64,000 bases of DNA from Lachnospiraceae bacterium (lineage in GTDB: Bacteria > Bacillota > Clostridia > Lachnospirales > Lachnospiraceae): assembly GCA_018384375.1 (NCBI GenBank), contig JAHAYJ010000032.1, positions 62,001 through 126,000 of the forward strand. The letters are read 5' to 3'. The notes under the pieces are model-generated. The model saw only the letters and a list, made by a program, of their open reading frames with translations. It was not told where the DNA came from and did not search any database. Of this stretch, positions 1-6,996 are shown one piece after another (positions within the stretch are counted from its first letter, which is position 1; each line of letters opens with the position of its first letter). The translations under genes were made by a program, and so were the position numbers.

Positions 1-558
1 TATCTGAGTAATGGGGAAGCCCTTGACTATGTGGTGCGAAAGAAAAAGGCTATCCGGGAAGAATTTTTGGAAAAGCAGAAGAAAATCATCGGAAGCTTCG
101 TAGGGGAGGATATCCCGAAAACAGAGGAAGAATATCGAAAGTATTACAGCGGATTTGAACATATGCCGTTTGCCTTTGCAGATATCGAAATGATATTTGA
201 TGAAAAAAAGCATGCAGTGGACTGGATATTCAGGTATGGCAATTCGGCACTGGCAAAGCTGGAAAAGCTTCCGCTTGAAAAGCTGATCGGCTATTCCTTT
301 GGAAGCCTCTTTTCCAATATGGATTCCAAGTGGCTAAGGAGCTATGAGCGCGCAACCCTTTATGGAGAAAAGCTGGAGATCATCGACTACAGTCCGGAGA
401 TTGATACCTATCTCAAGGTAATCTGTTTTCCCACCTTTCGGGGACACTGCGGATGCATCTTATTTAATATTGAAGAGATACAATTCACAAAGAACAGTTC
501 TGATGCAGAGAAAGCATTGATGCTGTATTTCGGGAAATTGCCGGAGAGAAACACCTGA
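1..558 (+). CDS. PAS-domain signalling protein, C-terminal part (5-prime end outside window)
   Basis: The reading frame is open from base 1, so the gene starts upstream; the internal GTG at base 31 has no ribosome binding site and is unlikely to be the start. A lysine/glutamate-rich helical linker leads into a PAS-like domain (about bases 150-480) with the pattern FEHMPFAFADIEM, then DWIFRYGNSALAKL, IGYSFGSLF and the late motif DYSPEID followed by LKVICFP. Such domains are common in Lachnospiraceae cyclic-di-GMP and two-component proteins and probably sense a ligand or redox state. No output domain is visible, so an enzymatic or regulatory module may lie upstream. The stop codon lies in the loop of the terminator that follows. 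A related fragment occurs inverted at 4782-4949, and the last codons recur at 5037-5072, so this gene belongs to a locally duplicated family. Confidence 0.7.
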   Translation, partial: YLSNGEALDYVVRKKKAIREEFLEKQKKIIGSFVGEDIPKTEEEYRKYYSGFEHMPFAFADIEMIFDEKKHAVDWIFRYGNSALAKLEKLPLEKLIGYSFGSLFSNMDSKWLRSYERATLYGEKLEIIDYSPEIDTYLKVICFPTFRGHCGCILFNIEEIQFTKNSSDAEKALMLYFGKLPERNT

Positions 559-579
559 TGGTGCTCTCCGGCTTTTCTT
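540..579 (+). terminator. Intrinsic terminator of the PAS gene, copy 1
   Basis: A 9-bp stem (GCCGGAGAG at 540-548 with CTCTCCGGC at 564-572) carries an inner CACC/GGTG stem and ends in TTTTCTT. The PAS stop codon lies in the loop. An almost identical terminator is at 5054-5093. Confidence 0.85.
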
Positions 580-650
580 ATGTCGATTCGTCCCAAACTA
601 TGTCGATTCGTCCCAAACCTATTGTTTATAAAAATGCCAGATGGTAGAAT
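579..650 (+). promoter_or_regulatory. Tandem direct-repeat activator site and extended -10 promoter, copy 1
   Basis: Two perfect 18-nt units (579-596 and 599-616, TATGTCGATTCGTCCCAA) repeat with a 20-bp period, so they lie on one face of the helix. Five bases later comes a weak -35 TTGTTT (622-627), a 17-bp spacer and TGG-TAGAAT (-10 at 645-650). This geometry is typical of a dimeric response regulator, for example of the LytTR type, contacting RNA polymerase. The regulator family is inference. The same spacing is kept exactly at 5093-5164. Confidence 0.75.
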
Positions 651-714
651 TGAATCGATAATTTTCGTAAAGGAGAAAAGGAATAACAAAAAGGAGTAAG
701 AAGGAGAAAGTGCT

Positions 715-1581
715 ATGAGTAAGACACTGAAAAGATTAATGACAACAGTATTGACCCTGGCCATGATGATTGGCGTATTTGCAGTGGGGGGGGTACAGGT
801 AAAGGCTGCACCAACATATGAGCTTGTTGCTGTGGGGGATGATGTTACCTATGAAGAGGCAAAAGCCTTGGTGTCGGATAACCCATCCAGTCAAGTAGCC
901 AATGAATGGGATTCAGAGTTCCTAACAATAATAAGGGAGCTCATTCCAGAAGCGGGGTTATCTTCCGGTAAATTAGTTGTGTTTTACAACATAAGTACTC
1001 AAGGTAGTATAAATAGCGCAGTTTGGGAGCAGCAGGCGTATGGAGGCTGGACAACTATTAGTATTGAAGTTCAATATAATGGTATGAAGAGTATGGGATA
1101 TGCTTATTATTATTTAGTAATAAATGAAGATACATCACAAACACCCACTCCCAATCCTGTTAAATCAGAGGAGCCTGTACACGAGCATTCCTATTCCTGG
1201 GTAACCGTGCAGGAAGCTACCACAGAGCAGGACGGAATAGAGGAATACAGATGCTCCTGCGGAGCAGTAGCAGAAAGAAGTGTGATTCCGGCAAGCCAGG
1301 TGTTTGTAAAGGGTCTTTATGGGGAAATCAAGAATGCTCCTTTAAATGGAACCGTAACATTTGATTCCGGCAGACTGTACACCATGTCCGATTATATTAT
1401 TAAGAAACTGGCAGAGCGAAGTGATGTCACAACAGTGGTAACGTTTGAGTATAACAAGACAGCTTACAGGATGACGATACCTGCCGGAGCGGATTATTCT
1501 GCATTACTTGCAGATGAAGATTATTTCTATGGATATTTCTATTTTGCACAGCTTGTTGGCGCAACGATAGAAGAACTTTAG
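715..1581 (+). CDS. Secreted protein of unknown function with signal peptide
   Basis: A 288-residue protein. The start follows a purine-rich GGAG site about 10 bases upstream. Residues 1-32 form a classical Sec signal peptide: basic start, hydrophobic core, and cleavage predicted near VKAA before PTYE. The mature part has a first domain of unknown type (to about residue 140), a Thr/Pro linker (TPTPNP), then a segment beginning HEHSYSW that ends in YRCSCGA. This His/Cys-bearing module is often seen in secreted Lachnospiraceae proteins; its role is not known. The C-terminal 90 residues are not recognised. There is no LPXTG or membrane anchor, so the protein is probably released or loosely wall-bound. 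Transcription starts at the tandem-repeat promoter at 579-650, shared with the HD-GYP gene. The signal-peptide region contains eight consecutive G (786-793), a possible slippage site. Confidence 0.8.
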   Translation: MSKTLKRLMTTVLTLAMMIGVFAVGGVQVKAAPTYELVAVGDDVTYEEAKALVSDNPSSQVANEWDSEFLTIIRELIPEAGLSSGKLVVFYNISTQGSINSAVWEQQAYGGWTTISIEVQYNGMKSMGYAYYYLVINEDTSQTPTPNPVKSEEPVHEHSYSWVTVQEATTEQDGIEEYRCSCGAVAERSVIPASQVFVKGLYGEIKNAPLNGTVTFDSGRLYTMSDYIIKKLAERSDVTTVVTFEYNKTAYRMTIPAGADYSALLADEDYFYGYFYFAQLVGATIEEL

Positions 1582-1602
1582 CATAGATCATTTATTTGAA
1601 TA

Positions 1603-1675
1603 AACAGGAAAAATCGTGGGGAATTTTTTCTTTAGATAGGAGAGATGACGAAAGGTTGTCTCTCCTTTGTCATGT
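1603..1675 (+). terminator. Terminator of the secreted-protein gene, duplicated right flank copy 1
   Basis: AGGAGAGA (1638-1645) pairs with TCTCTCCT (1659-1666) after a T-rich run (TTTTTTCTTT). The same bases can form a second, mutually exclusive hairpin pairing ATGACGAAAGG with CCTTTGTCAT. The block recurs almost unchanged at 6893-6967 after the HD-GYP gene. Confidence 0.75.
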
Positions 1676-1738
1676 GCGCCTGGCGGCGCACGTTTTCAAC
1701 GGGTGTATGCCGGGCACAAATATGCTACAAATTACACA

Positions 1739-1955
1739 CTACATATAGAGGGATATTCTTTTTGCCTTGTAGATCAGTCCGCAGTCAAGCGTCCTGGAAT
1801 CAACATGTTTGCCGAAATCACCCTCATATTGTCGCACAATATCACTTTGCATTTGCTGAACCTCCTGATAATCCTTTTTCTCCCATAGCACATAAAAATT
1901 CGCGGAAGTTTAGCGGATATAAGCCCGGAATATCTATCTGAAAAACATCGCTCAT
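1739..1955 (-). pseudogene. Remnant of a DUF4143-type AAA ATPase
   Basis: Two minus-strand frames carry recognisable pieces. The first starts at ATG 1955 and reads IPGLYPLNFREFLCAMGE, the hallmark segment after the ATPase core in DUF4143 proteins. The second, in another frame, reads YQEVQQMQSDIVRQYEGDF then GKHV, and later LDCGLIYKAKRISLY, which match the later part of the same family. The Walker motifs, the segment between the two pieces and the C-terminal domain are missing. It is a decayed fragment from deletion plus frameshift, not a functional gene. DUF4143 ATPases are accessory genes of uncertain role, sometimes proposed as restriction- or toxin-linked. Family assignment rests on motif memory only. 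Confidence 0.6.
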
Positions 1956-2283
1956 GCGTTTATTATTATAAAAAGAGATATAGGCAACCTTCTCATAACA
2001 GGTGTGCGGCCCAATCTATTTCTCAATAATAAAAAAATTGATTTTTGGGAAATAGAATACTGTAATATTTTTGAAGGTGGTGATTGTGATGAAATTGATA
2101 GAACGTTCAAATTATTTCAAATACCAACCTGCATGAGAAGATCGAAATGAATATGTGACACCAGTGGTGACACATATCAGCTGGACGAATCACTTGCTGA
2201 TAAAGTCGGGTTGTAAAATTGATGAACAGATTATGGTATGCCGGAGAATGATAGATCAGTCAAACCATAAAACTGGTTTACAC
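1956..2283. other. Degenerate intergenic stretch, no gene recognised
   Basis: This stretch is AT-rich with several short open frames. One plus-strand piece ends in CDTSGDTYQLDESLADKVGL followed by a stop at about 2215, which may be the tail of a lost gene. No RNA gene, insertion-sequence end or strong promoter was recognised. The following ATPase remnant could be read from about 2155 in frame, but similarity to the family begins only at 2284. Confidence 0.4.
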
Positions 2284-3379
2284 ATGGGATTTAACAATTT
2301 TTGCTCTTTCAATATTGAGAGTGAGTTCAGCATGGAAGCACCCACAGGAAAGGTCAAGACGCGCTTCCCGGATAATTATACTTCTACGGATGCTGAATAT
2401 GATTTATTAAAGACAGCGGTTATCGTTGGTGAGAACGCAGGCGGTAAATCTAATTTTATCGGAAGCCTGAAGTTCCTTAAGAGTCTGGTGGATGTTAATT
2501 CCCCGGTTCAGTCTGTAGGTGCATATGTTAATGTTACAAGCCAGATATTCTCTGGTCATCGATAGGTTAGGGATCGTCAGAGAAGCCCTCCATAAACAAA
2601 GCAAACGCAGAGCGACATTTTCGTGTCTGTTTGAGGTCGAGCGTGGCAATGACGGAAGGCATGAAAAGAAAGAAGGAAAGGCCGGTGAACTGGTAGCTGC
2701 ATTAAAGAACAGCAATAACAGTTACGGTCTCTTTGTGAGTAAACTGGCACTTTTGGGAAATAAGGATGCCATTGAAACAGTAGACTGGTTTAAGAACATA
2801 CTGCTTCCCGGTGCTGTTCCTGAAGACAGAGAAAATGACCCTGTCGGAAAAGACGAGGACATAAGAGTTTTGAAAGATCCTCGCTTTTTGGAAATATTCC
2901 GTATGGTTGATTATAGTATCTGTAGCATAGAGGTAGATAATGATAAGCCTTATGGAAAGTCACTGATCATCCGTAGAGATGCAGATGGAAATGAGATCAG
3001 AAGAGAACTCCAGCAGGACTCAACCGGCGTAAGGGAATTTTTTGCCTGGGCGGTGCAGATTTTTCGTGTTGTTTACGAGAACAGAGTCGTTTTTGCAGAC
3101 GAGATGGACAGGGTTTTGAATCCAATACTTTCTGACAGAGTGGTAGCATTTGTAAATGGTGCGGAGCATCAGGGCCAATTCATTTTCTCCACGCACAACG
3201 TGCTTCATTTGAATCTGAAGACTTATATGAAAGAACAGATTTACTTCGTGACCAAGAGTAAAGATAGACTTACATCAGAACTATACTCTTTGGCGGATTT
3301 CCCTGAAGTAAGATATGAAACTGCCAAGGTCTACGAGTTTTATATGAAGGGTATTTTGGGAGGTACGGCATTTGAGTAG
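2284..3379 (+). pseudogene. Frameshifted AAA-family ATPase (abortive-infection-like, COG1106 type)
   Basis: The N-terminal piece has GFNNFCSFNIESEFSMEAP and a Walker A motif GENAGGKSN, as in SMC-like AAA ATPases of the RloA/AbiL type. It stops at 2565. The rest continues in another frame from about 2540: Walker B VVFADEMDRVLNP, then QFIFSTHNVLHL, the histidine switch of this family. The two frames together give roughly the expected domain order, but the junction region is poorly conserved, so there is probably sequence loss as well as a frameshift. Families of this kind pair with an RloB-like nuclease in phage defence, and such a partner follows directly (3380-3706). Both are broken here, so the system is judged inactive unless the frameshift is a sequencing error. 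Confidence 0.7.
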
Positions 3380-3706
3380 AAAATAAATTTATCATTGTGG
3401 ATGCAGACAGGATCGTAAAGGTTCCGGGAGAAAAGGAGAATTTCCTGAAGCTTTTGGAATACTGCAGGATTCAGAATGATAAGGGAAACACCCCATTATT
3501 TGTCATCGCAGATAACCCGGATTTTGAATATGTGGCATGTCTTAATCTTTTGAAAACCTGCTTGAAATCATTCGCAGGCAGGATAAACTGGTTAAGAATC
3601 GGTATGAGATTGTAGATTATTATAAGCCGGGAACTTTTGGGATAAAGTAATTGAGGGTCATATGCTTTACAATGTAAACCATATGATTGACAAGTTGCGT
3701 TTTTAG
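3380..3706 (+). pseudogene. RloB-like protein remnant, partner of the upstream ATPase
   Basis: After the ATPase stop the frame reads FIIVDADRIVKVPGEKENF, then FVIADNPDFEYVACL, matching the central Toprim-like part and the (S/A)NPxFE motif of RloB proteins. That frame ends at 3615. A C-terminal piece in another frame reads WDKVIEGHMLYNVNHMIDKL and stops at 3706. The N-terminal Glu-containing segment (IVCEGxxTE in the family) is absent and the middle is truncated. RloB proteins accompany AAA ATPases in AbiL-like defence loci, which fits its position. Not functional as it stands. Confidence 0.65.
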
Positions 3707-3784
3707 ACATATAATATTAATTAAGAAATGAGTATATACTATAGGCAAAACTATAGGCAAATATGTTATATGGGAGGTGTTCAT

Positions 3785-4054
3785 ATGGCTACAGTACCTA
3801 CACAGGTAAGAATTGATGAAAATTTAAAAAAGCAGGCTACAGAGCTTTTTTCGCAGTTAGGAATGGATATGTCCAGTGCAATGAATATATTTCTTAGACA
3901 GTGTGTTATGCGAGGAGGTCTTCCATTTGATGTAGCAGTCCCACAATATAAACCTGAGGTCATTGAGGCTATGGAAGAAGCGAAAAGAATCAGCAAGGAT
4001 CCCAATGCTAAGAGATACAGTAACTTTTTTGATGCCATGGAGGACCTTAATTGA
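3785..4054 (+). CDS. RelB/DinJ-family antitoxin
   Basis: An 89-residue protein. ATG 3785 is chosen because GGGAGGTG precedes it at good spacing; an upstream in-frame ATG at 3728 lacks a site. The N-terminal part (ATVPTQVRIDENLKKQA) is a ribbon-helix-helix DNA-binding segment of the RelB/DinJ type, followed by LGMDMSSAMNIFLRQCV and GGLPFDV, both typical of DinJ. The C-terminal acidic tail should wrap the toxin. RelB-type antitoxins neutralise a RelE/YafQ mRNA-cleaving toxin and repress their own operon. The toxin frame overlaps the stop codon (TGATG at 4052-4056) but is frameshifted, so the antitoxin seems to have outlived its toxin. It looks intact. Confidence 0.85.
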   Translation: MATVPTQVRIDENLKKQATELFSQLGMDMSSAMNIFLRQCVMRGGLPFDVAVPQYKPEVIEAMEEAKRISKDPNAKRYSNFFDAMEDLN

Positions 4055-4334
4055 TGCAGTATGAATTGATACTTACTGGCAAATTTAAAAAAGCTTGAAG
4101 TTAGCCAGAAAGAGAGGACTTGATTTATCTCTTTTGGAAAATGTCGTTACTATGCTTCAGAACAATATTCCTTTGGAAGAAAAGTATAGAGACCATGAAT
4201 TAAAGGGAAAATATCGAGGATTTAGAGAGTGCCATATTCAGCCGGATTGGCTACTCATATATTTAAAAGAAGATGGCATTCTGACATTGACATTGGTAGA
4301 TACAGGAACACATGCAGATTTGTTTAGCATGTGA
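4054..4334 (+). pseudogene. YafQ/RelE-family toxin with frameshift
   Basis: The start ATG overlaps the antitoxin stop. The first codons read MQYELILTGKFKKA and then meet TGA. The family sequence resumes one frame over: LKLARKRGLDLSLLENVV, then HELKGKYRGFRECHI, PDWLLIYL and LVDTGTHADLF, ending at 4334. This is the full YafQ-type fold, including the conserved His/Asp-Leu-Phe end. Loss of one base near 4095 explains the break. YafQ toxins cut mRNA in the ribosomal A site. The frameshift should remove toxicity, unless it is a read error or ribosomes slip in the A-rich AAATTTAAAAAAG stretch. Confidence 0.75.
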
Positions 4335-4483
4335 TAACACAATACAGATAACAATTTGATAACATTAGCTCATACAGCACATGTGACTGGTGCAGATGAA
4401 ACCAAATGAAGTCAAATCGTAACAGAACGCCCTAGCAAAAATGTTTAAGACACAGATTGAGTTAGGGAGTTTGATTATAAGAA

Positions 4484-4749
4484 AACGGCGCTTGCAGTAT
4501 TTGCAGGCGTCATTTCTTTTTGGTACACCTTATCAAGTACAATGCATCAAAAGTGAAGATAAATATAAAGAGCTTCGTTCACAGATAATAGAACTCTTTG
4601 CCGAAGCTAAAGGACGCTATGGCTATCGTCGTATTCATTGCTTATTGAAACGAAATGGCATCATAGTATCCGAAAAAGTTGTTCGCAGAATAATGAGTGA
4701 CGAACAGTTAGTCGTCAAAAAAACCAAAAAGCGTAAATTGAGTTTCTGA
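4484..4749 (+). mobile_element. IS3-family transposase (OrfB) N-terminal fragment
   Basis: From about 4549 the frame reads KYKELRSQIIELFAEAKGRY, GYRRIHCLLKRNGI and VSEKVVRRIMSDE, the helix-turn-helix start of IS3-group OrfB. The frame stops at 4749, before the DDE catalytic core, and no OrfA or terminal inverted repeats were found. Just upstream (4484-4520) a hairpin-like CGCTTGCA/TGCAGGCG followed by a T-rich run looks like a relic terminator, so the ORF before 4549 is probably not coding. The fragment marks past insertion activity in this island. Confidence 0.7.
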
Positions 4750-4781
4750 TAATAAATGATAGCATTGGTTGGGGTAGCAGT

Positions 4782-4949
4782 TTATGTCTCTTCAGGAACA
4801 AGCACACAGGCACAATACCCCGGCTGCGGCTGGTAGCAATGGATGGTCAGGTTTTTATCAATTTCCGGACTGTAATCCCGAAGTGTGCGTTTGGAACCGT
4901 TTAAGGCTACATCGGCATAGGAAACCAGCCATTCAGATGACAGGAGGCA
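4782..4949 (-). pseudogene. Inverted PAS-domain fragment
   Basis: Fifty-five minus-strand codons read WLVSYADVALNGSKR, then DYSPEIDKNLTIHC and GYCACVLVPEE before a TAA. They align with the PAS gene at the window start (WLRSYERATLYGEK, DYSPEID, GHCGCILFNIEE). An upstream stop at 4950-4952 cuts it off. It is a third trace of this PAS family within 5 kb, here in inverse orientation, showing repeated rearrangement. Confidence 0.65.
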
Positions 4950-5053
4950 TCAGATGATTTAATGAGTATTGTAATTCATGGAATTTTACCACGTGTGACA
5001 GAATGAAATTTATGAATAATGAATTATTAACCCTCTCTTGATTTCGGAAAATT

Positions 5054-5093
5054 GCCGGAGAGATACACCTGATGGTGCTCTCCGGCTTTTCTT
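5054..5093 (+). terminator. Terminator, copy 2
   Basis: GCCGGAGAG (5054-5062) pairs with CTCTCCGGC (5078-5086), followed by TTTTCTT. Same sequence as at 540-579. It now terminates nothing recognisable, as the gene before it is lost. Confidence 0.8.
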
Positions 5094-5164
5094 ATGTCGA
5101 TTCGTCCCAATCCATGTCGATTCGTCCCAAGTATATTGTTTGAAAAAAAGCCGGATGATAAAAT
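5093..5164 (+). promoter_or_regulatory. Tandem direct-repeat activator site and extended -10 promoter, copy 2
   Basis: The units are at 5093-5110 and 5113-5130, with a 20-bp period (one base differs at the start of the second unit). The -35 is TTGTTT (5136-5141), the spacer 17 bp, and the extended -10 TGA-TAAAAT (5159-5164). Every spacing equals that of the first copy while the spacer sequence has diverged, which suggests selection on the site. Confidence 0.75.
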
Positions 5165-5187
5165 TGAAATGATACATTTGGAAGAAA

Positions 5188-6888
5188 ATGCCTGCCGGGG
5201 AGACTATGAGGAAGATGGATAACAATGCATATGAAGTAGAATATGGGAAATGGAGCCGGATTATAATTAAAGTGCAGTTCATTATAGCAGTAATTGTCTT
5301 TGCCATTGAAATACTCAACAATATCCTGCTTTATACTACAAGATCGCAGGGGTATGGACCGGACACAATTGTTGAAAAGCTGATTCGTTATCTTTTGATT
5401 ACATCTATTTTTAATTTCGGAATGGTTATCCTCAGCAAGATAGCAGAGAACAGAGTGGAGGATGAAGAAGCAAAAAGATATTTTCTCATGCTTTTTTTGA
5501 CTTTGATGTGTGCTGATGTTGCGTACTCACATTATCAGTTTTCGGTTACGTTTGCTATTTTTACAATACCGATAATCATCAGCATTCTGTATGAGGACTC
5601 GAAATTATCGATATTTACACTCATTATTTCTCTTTTTGGAGAAGTGATTGCGGTTATGGCAAGAGCCTCTGATGAGGGGTATAACAAAGACATTGGACCG
5701 GAGGCTGCAATCGCATTTGCTCTTCTGATATGCGTTTTTGTGTTTGCCAGGATGATAAGCAGTACTCTGAGAAAGAGAAGAGACGCAGTGAAGGAGGCGG
5801 TTATTAAAGCCGAGAAAGCAAATGCATCCGCAGAAAAAATGATACTTTCGATGAAGATGCTTGAAACCCTGGCAGGTACGCTGGATGCCAAGGACAAATA
5901 CACAAATGGTCATTCCATGCGAGTGGCATTTTATTCAACCAGACTGGCAGAGGCTTTGGGATGGGATAAGGAACAGATATCCATGCTTCGTTATGAGGCG
6001 CTTTTACATGATATTGGCAAGATTGGTGTTCCGGATGCAATTTTGAATAAACCATCTAAATTATCAGAGATGGAGTTTGGACTGATCAAATCACATACAA
6101 TTGTTGGTTCTGATATTTTGAAGAATATGATTGCGGTACCGGGAGCCTGTGAAGTTGCCAGGTATCATCATGAACGCTTTGATGGAAAGGGGTATCCCAG
6201 TGGGCTTAGCGGAACTGATATTCCGGTCAATGCACGTATTGTATGTATAGCAGATGCCTATGATGCGATGAGTTCAGACCGTATTTATCGAAAGGCATTA
6301 TCCAGAGAAAAGATCAGACAAGAGCTGATGGATGGCAGTGGCACACAGTTTGATCCGGAGCTGCTGAATAAGTTTGTTGAGATCATGGATGCTGATAAAC
6401 TGGATATCCTGGATATCACAGATGCGCTGTCCATCAGCGAAAATGATATGCAGCAGCAAAATATCTTAACCGATATTGAAAATATGATACAGAGACTCAG
6501 CAATGCATCGGAACAGAAAAAGGTTATAAATGATTTTGACAAATTCTATAAATATATGCGGAATATTGGGCTGCGATATAACCATTCTGTAGAGGTGGTA
6601 CAGGTTGAAATTGATAATGCGGCAGCGGGCAATTCGGACGACAGGATCAATGAAGTCTCTGATCTTCTGCAGATTGCAATTCGAAAGAATATAAGGGCTG
6701 TAGATATGCATTATCAATATTCACCAACGAAACATATCATTATTCTGCTTGATGCGGGGGTTGATAACATTGAAGTTGTCCAGAAGAGAATACAGTTTGA
6801 TTTTGATACGAATGAGATGAGCAGGGATTATAAACTGAAATTTACCCTGAGTGATCACATGGAAGCTCCGGGTGGTTCAAAAGGTTAA
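5188..6888 (+). CDS. Membrane HD-GYP cyclic-di-GMP phosphodiesterase
   Basis: A 566-residue protein if started at 5188; ATG 5206 or 5215 are alternatives, as no start has an ideal ribosome site. Residues 20-195 form about six membrane helices, a MASE-like sensor. A short coiled linker leads to the HD-GYP domain: HSMRV, the HD pair at 274-275 (LLHDIGKIGVPD), then HHERFDGKGYP with GYP at 335-337 and IADAYDAMSSDR. These are the metal ligands and signature of phosphodiesterases that hydrolyse cyclic-di-GMP to pGpG or GMP. The last 140 residues may be a degenerate GGDEF-like domain (FDKFYKYMRNIG onward) without a GGDEF motif. It is expressed from the tandem-repeat promoter shared with the secreted-protein gene, so the two may respond to one signal. 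Confidence 0.85.
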   Translation: MPAGETMRKMDNNAYEVEYGKWSRIIIKVQFIIAVIVFAIEILNNILLYTTRSQGYGPDTIVEKLIRYLLITSIFNFGMVILSKIAENRVEDEEAKRYFLMLFLTLMCADVAYSHYQFSVTFAIFTIPIIISILYEDSKLSIFTLIISLFGEVIAVMARASDEGYNKDIGPEAAIAFALLICVFVFARMISSTLRKRRDAVKEAVIKAEKANASAEKMILSMKMLETLAGTLDAKDKYTNGHSMRVAFYSTRLAEALGWDKEQISMLRYEALLHDIGKIGVPDAILNKPSKLSEMEFGLIKSHTIVGSDILKNMIAVPGACEVARYHHERFDGKGYPSGLSGTDIPVNARIVCIADAYDAMSSDRIYRKALSREKIRQELMDGSGTQFDPELLNKFVEIMDADKLDILDITDALSISENDMQQQNILTDIENMIQRLSNASEQKKVINDFDKFYKYMRNIGLRYNHSVEVVQVEIDNAAAGNSDDRINEVSDLLQIAIRKNIRAVDMHYQYSPTKHIIILLDAGVDNIEVVQKRIQFDFDTNEMSRDYKLKFTLSDHMEAPGGSKG

Positions 6889-6892
6889 GCAG

Positions 6893-6967
6893 TCACAGGG
6901 AAAAAATTGTGGGGAATTTTTTCTTTTAGATAGGAGAGATGACGAAAGGTTGTCTCTCCTTTGTCAT
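6893..6967 (+). terminator. Terminator of the HD-GYP gene, duplicated right flank copy 2
   Basis: AGGAGAGA (6932-6939) pairs with TCTCTCCT (6953-6960); a T-rich run precedes it, and the alternative ATGAC/GTCAT hairpin is also kept. Near-identical to 1603-1675. Confidence 0.75.
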
Positions 6968-6996
6968 TTACAGATAGCCTACTAACATGCTATAAT
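6967..6996 (+). promoter_or_regulatory. Strong sigma-A promoter without an obvious gene
   Basis: TTTACA (6967-6972), 18-bp spacer, TGC-TATAAT (6991-6996). It fires into a hairpin-rich stretch with no credible open frame. Confidence 0.5.

Larger units (their letters stand above)
526..660 (+). repeat. Duplicated block, left flank copy 1 (PAS tail, terminator, promoter)
   Basis: This stretch matches 5039-5175 closely: the last PAS codons (FGKLPER), the CCGGAGAG terminator, the tandem TATGTCGATTCGTCCCAA repeat and the extended -10 promoter. The gene following each copy is different. The copy includes both the end of one gene and the promoter of the next, which points to segmental duplication or gene conversion and not to convergence of single sites. 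Confidence 0.85.
5037..5175 (+). repeat. Duplicated block, left flank copy 2
   Basis: It begins with the last codons of a PAS gene (LDFGKLPERYT then TGA, 5037-5072), compared with LYFGKLPERNT at the first copy. No intact PAS gene precedes it here. The terminator, tandem repeat and promoter then follow as at 526-660. Confidence 0.8.

Noticed and set aside
579..616. LytTR/AgrA box as a firm identification
   Set aside because: Period and position fit, but the sequence does not match the usual LytTR consensus, so the regulator family is left open.
1645..1941. Plus-strand open frame of 98 codons after the secreted-protein gene
   Set aside because: It begins inside the terminator and runs antisense to the DUF4143 remnant; no ribosome site and no recognisable sequence.
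2155..2283. In-frame N-terminal extension of the AAA ATPase
   Set aside because: Similarity to the family starts at 2284; the upstream part has no conserved sequence or ribosome site.
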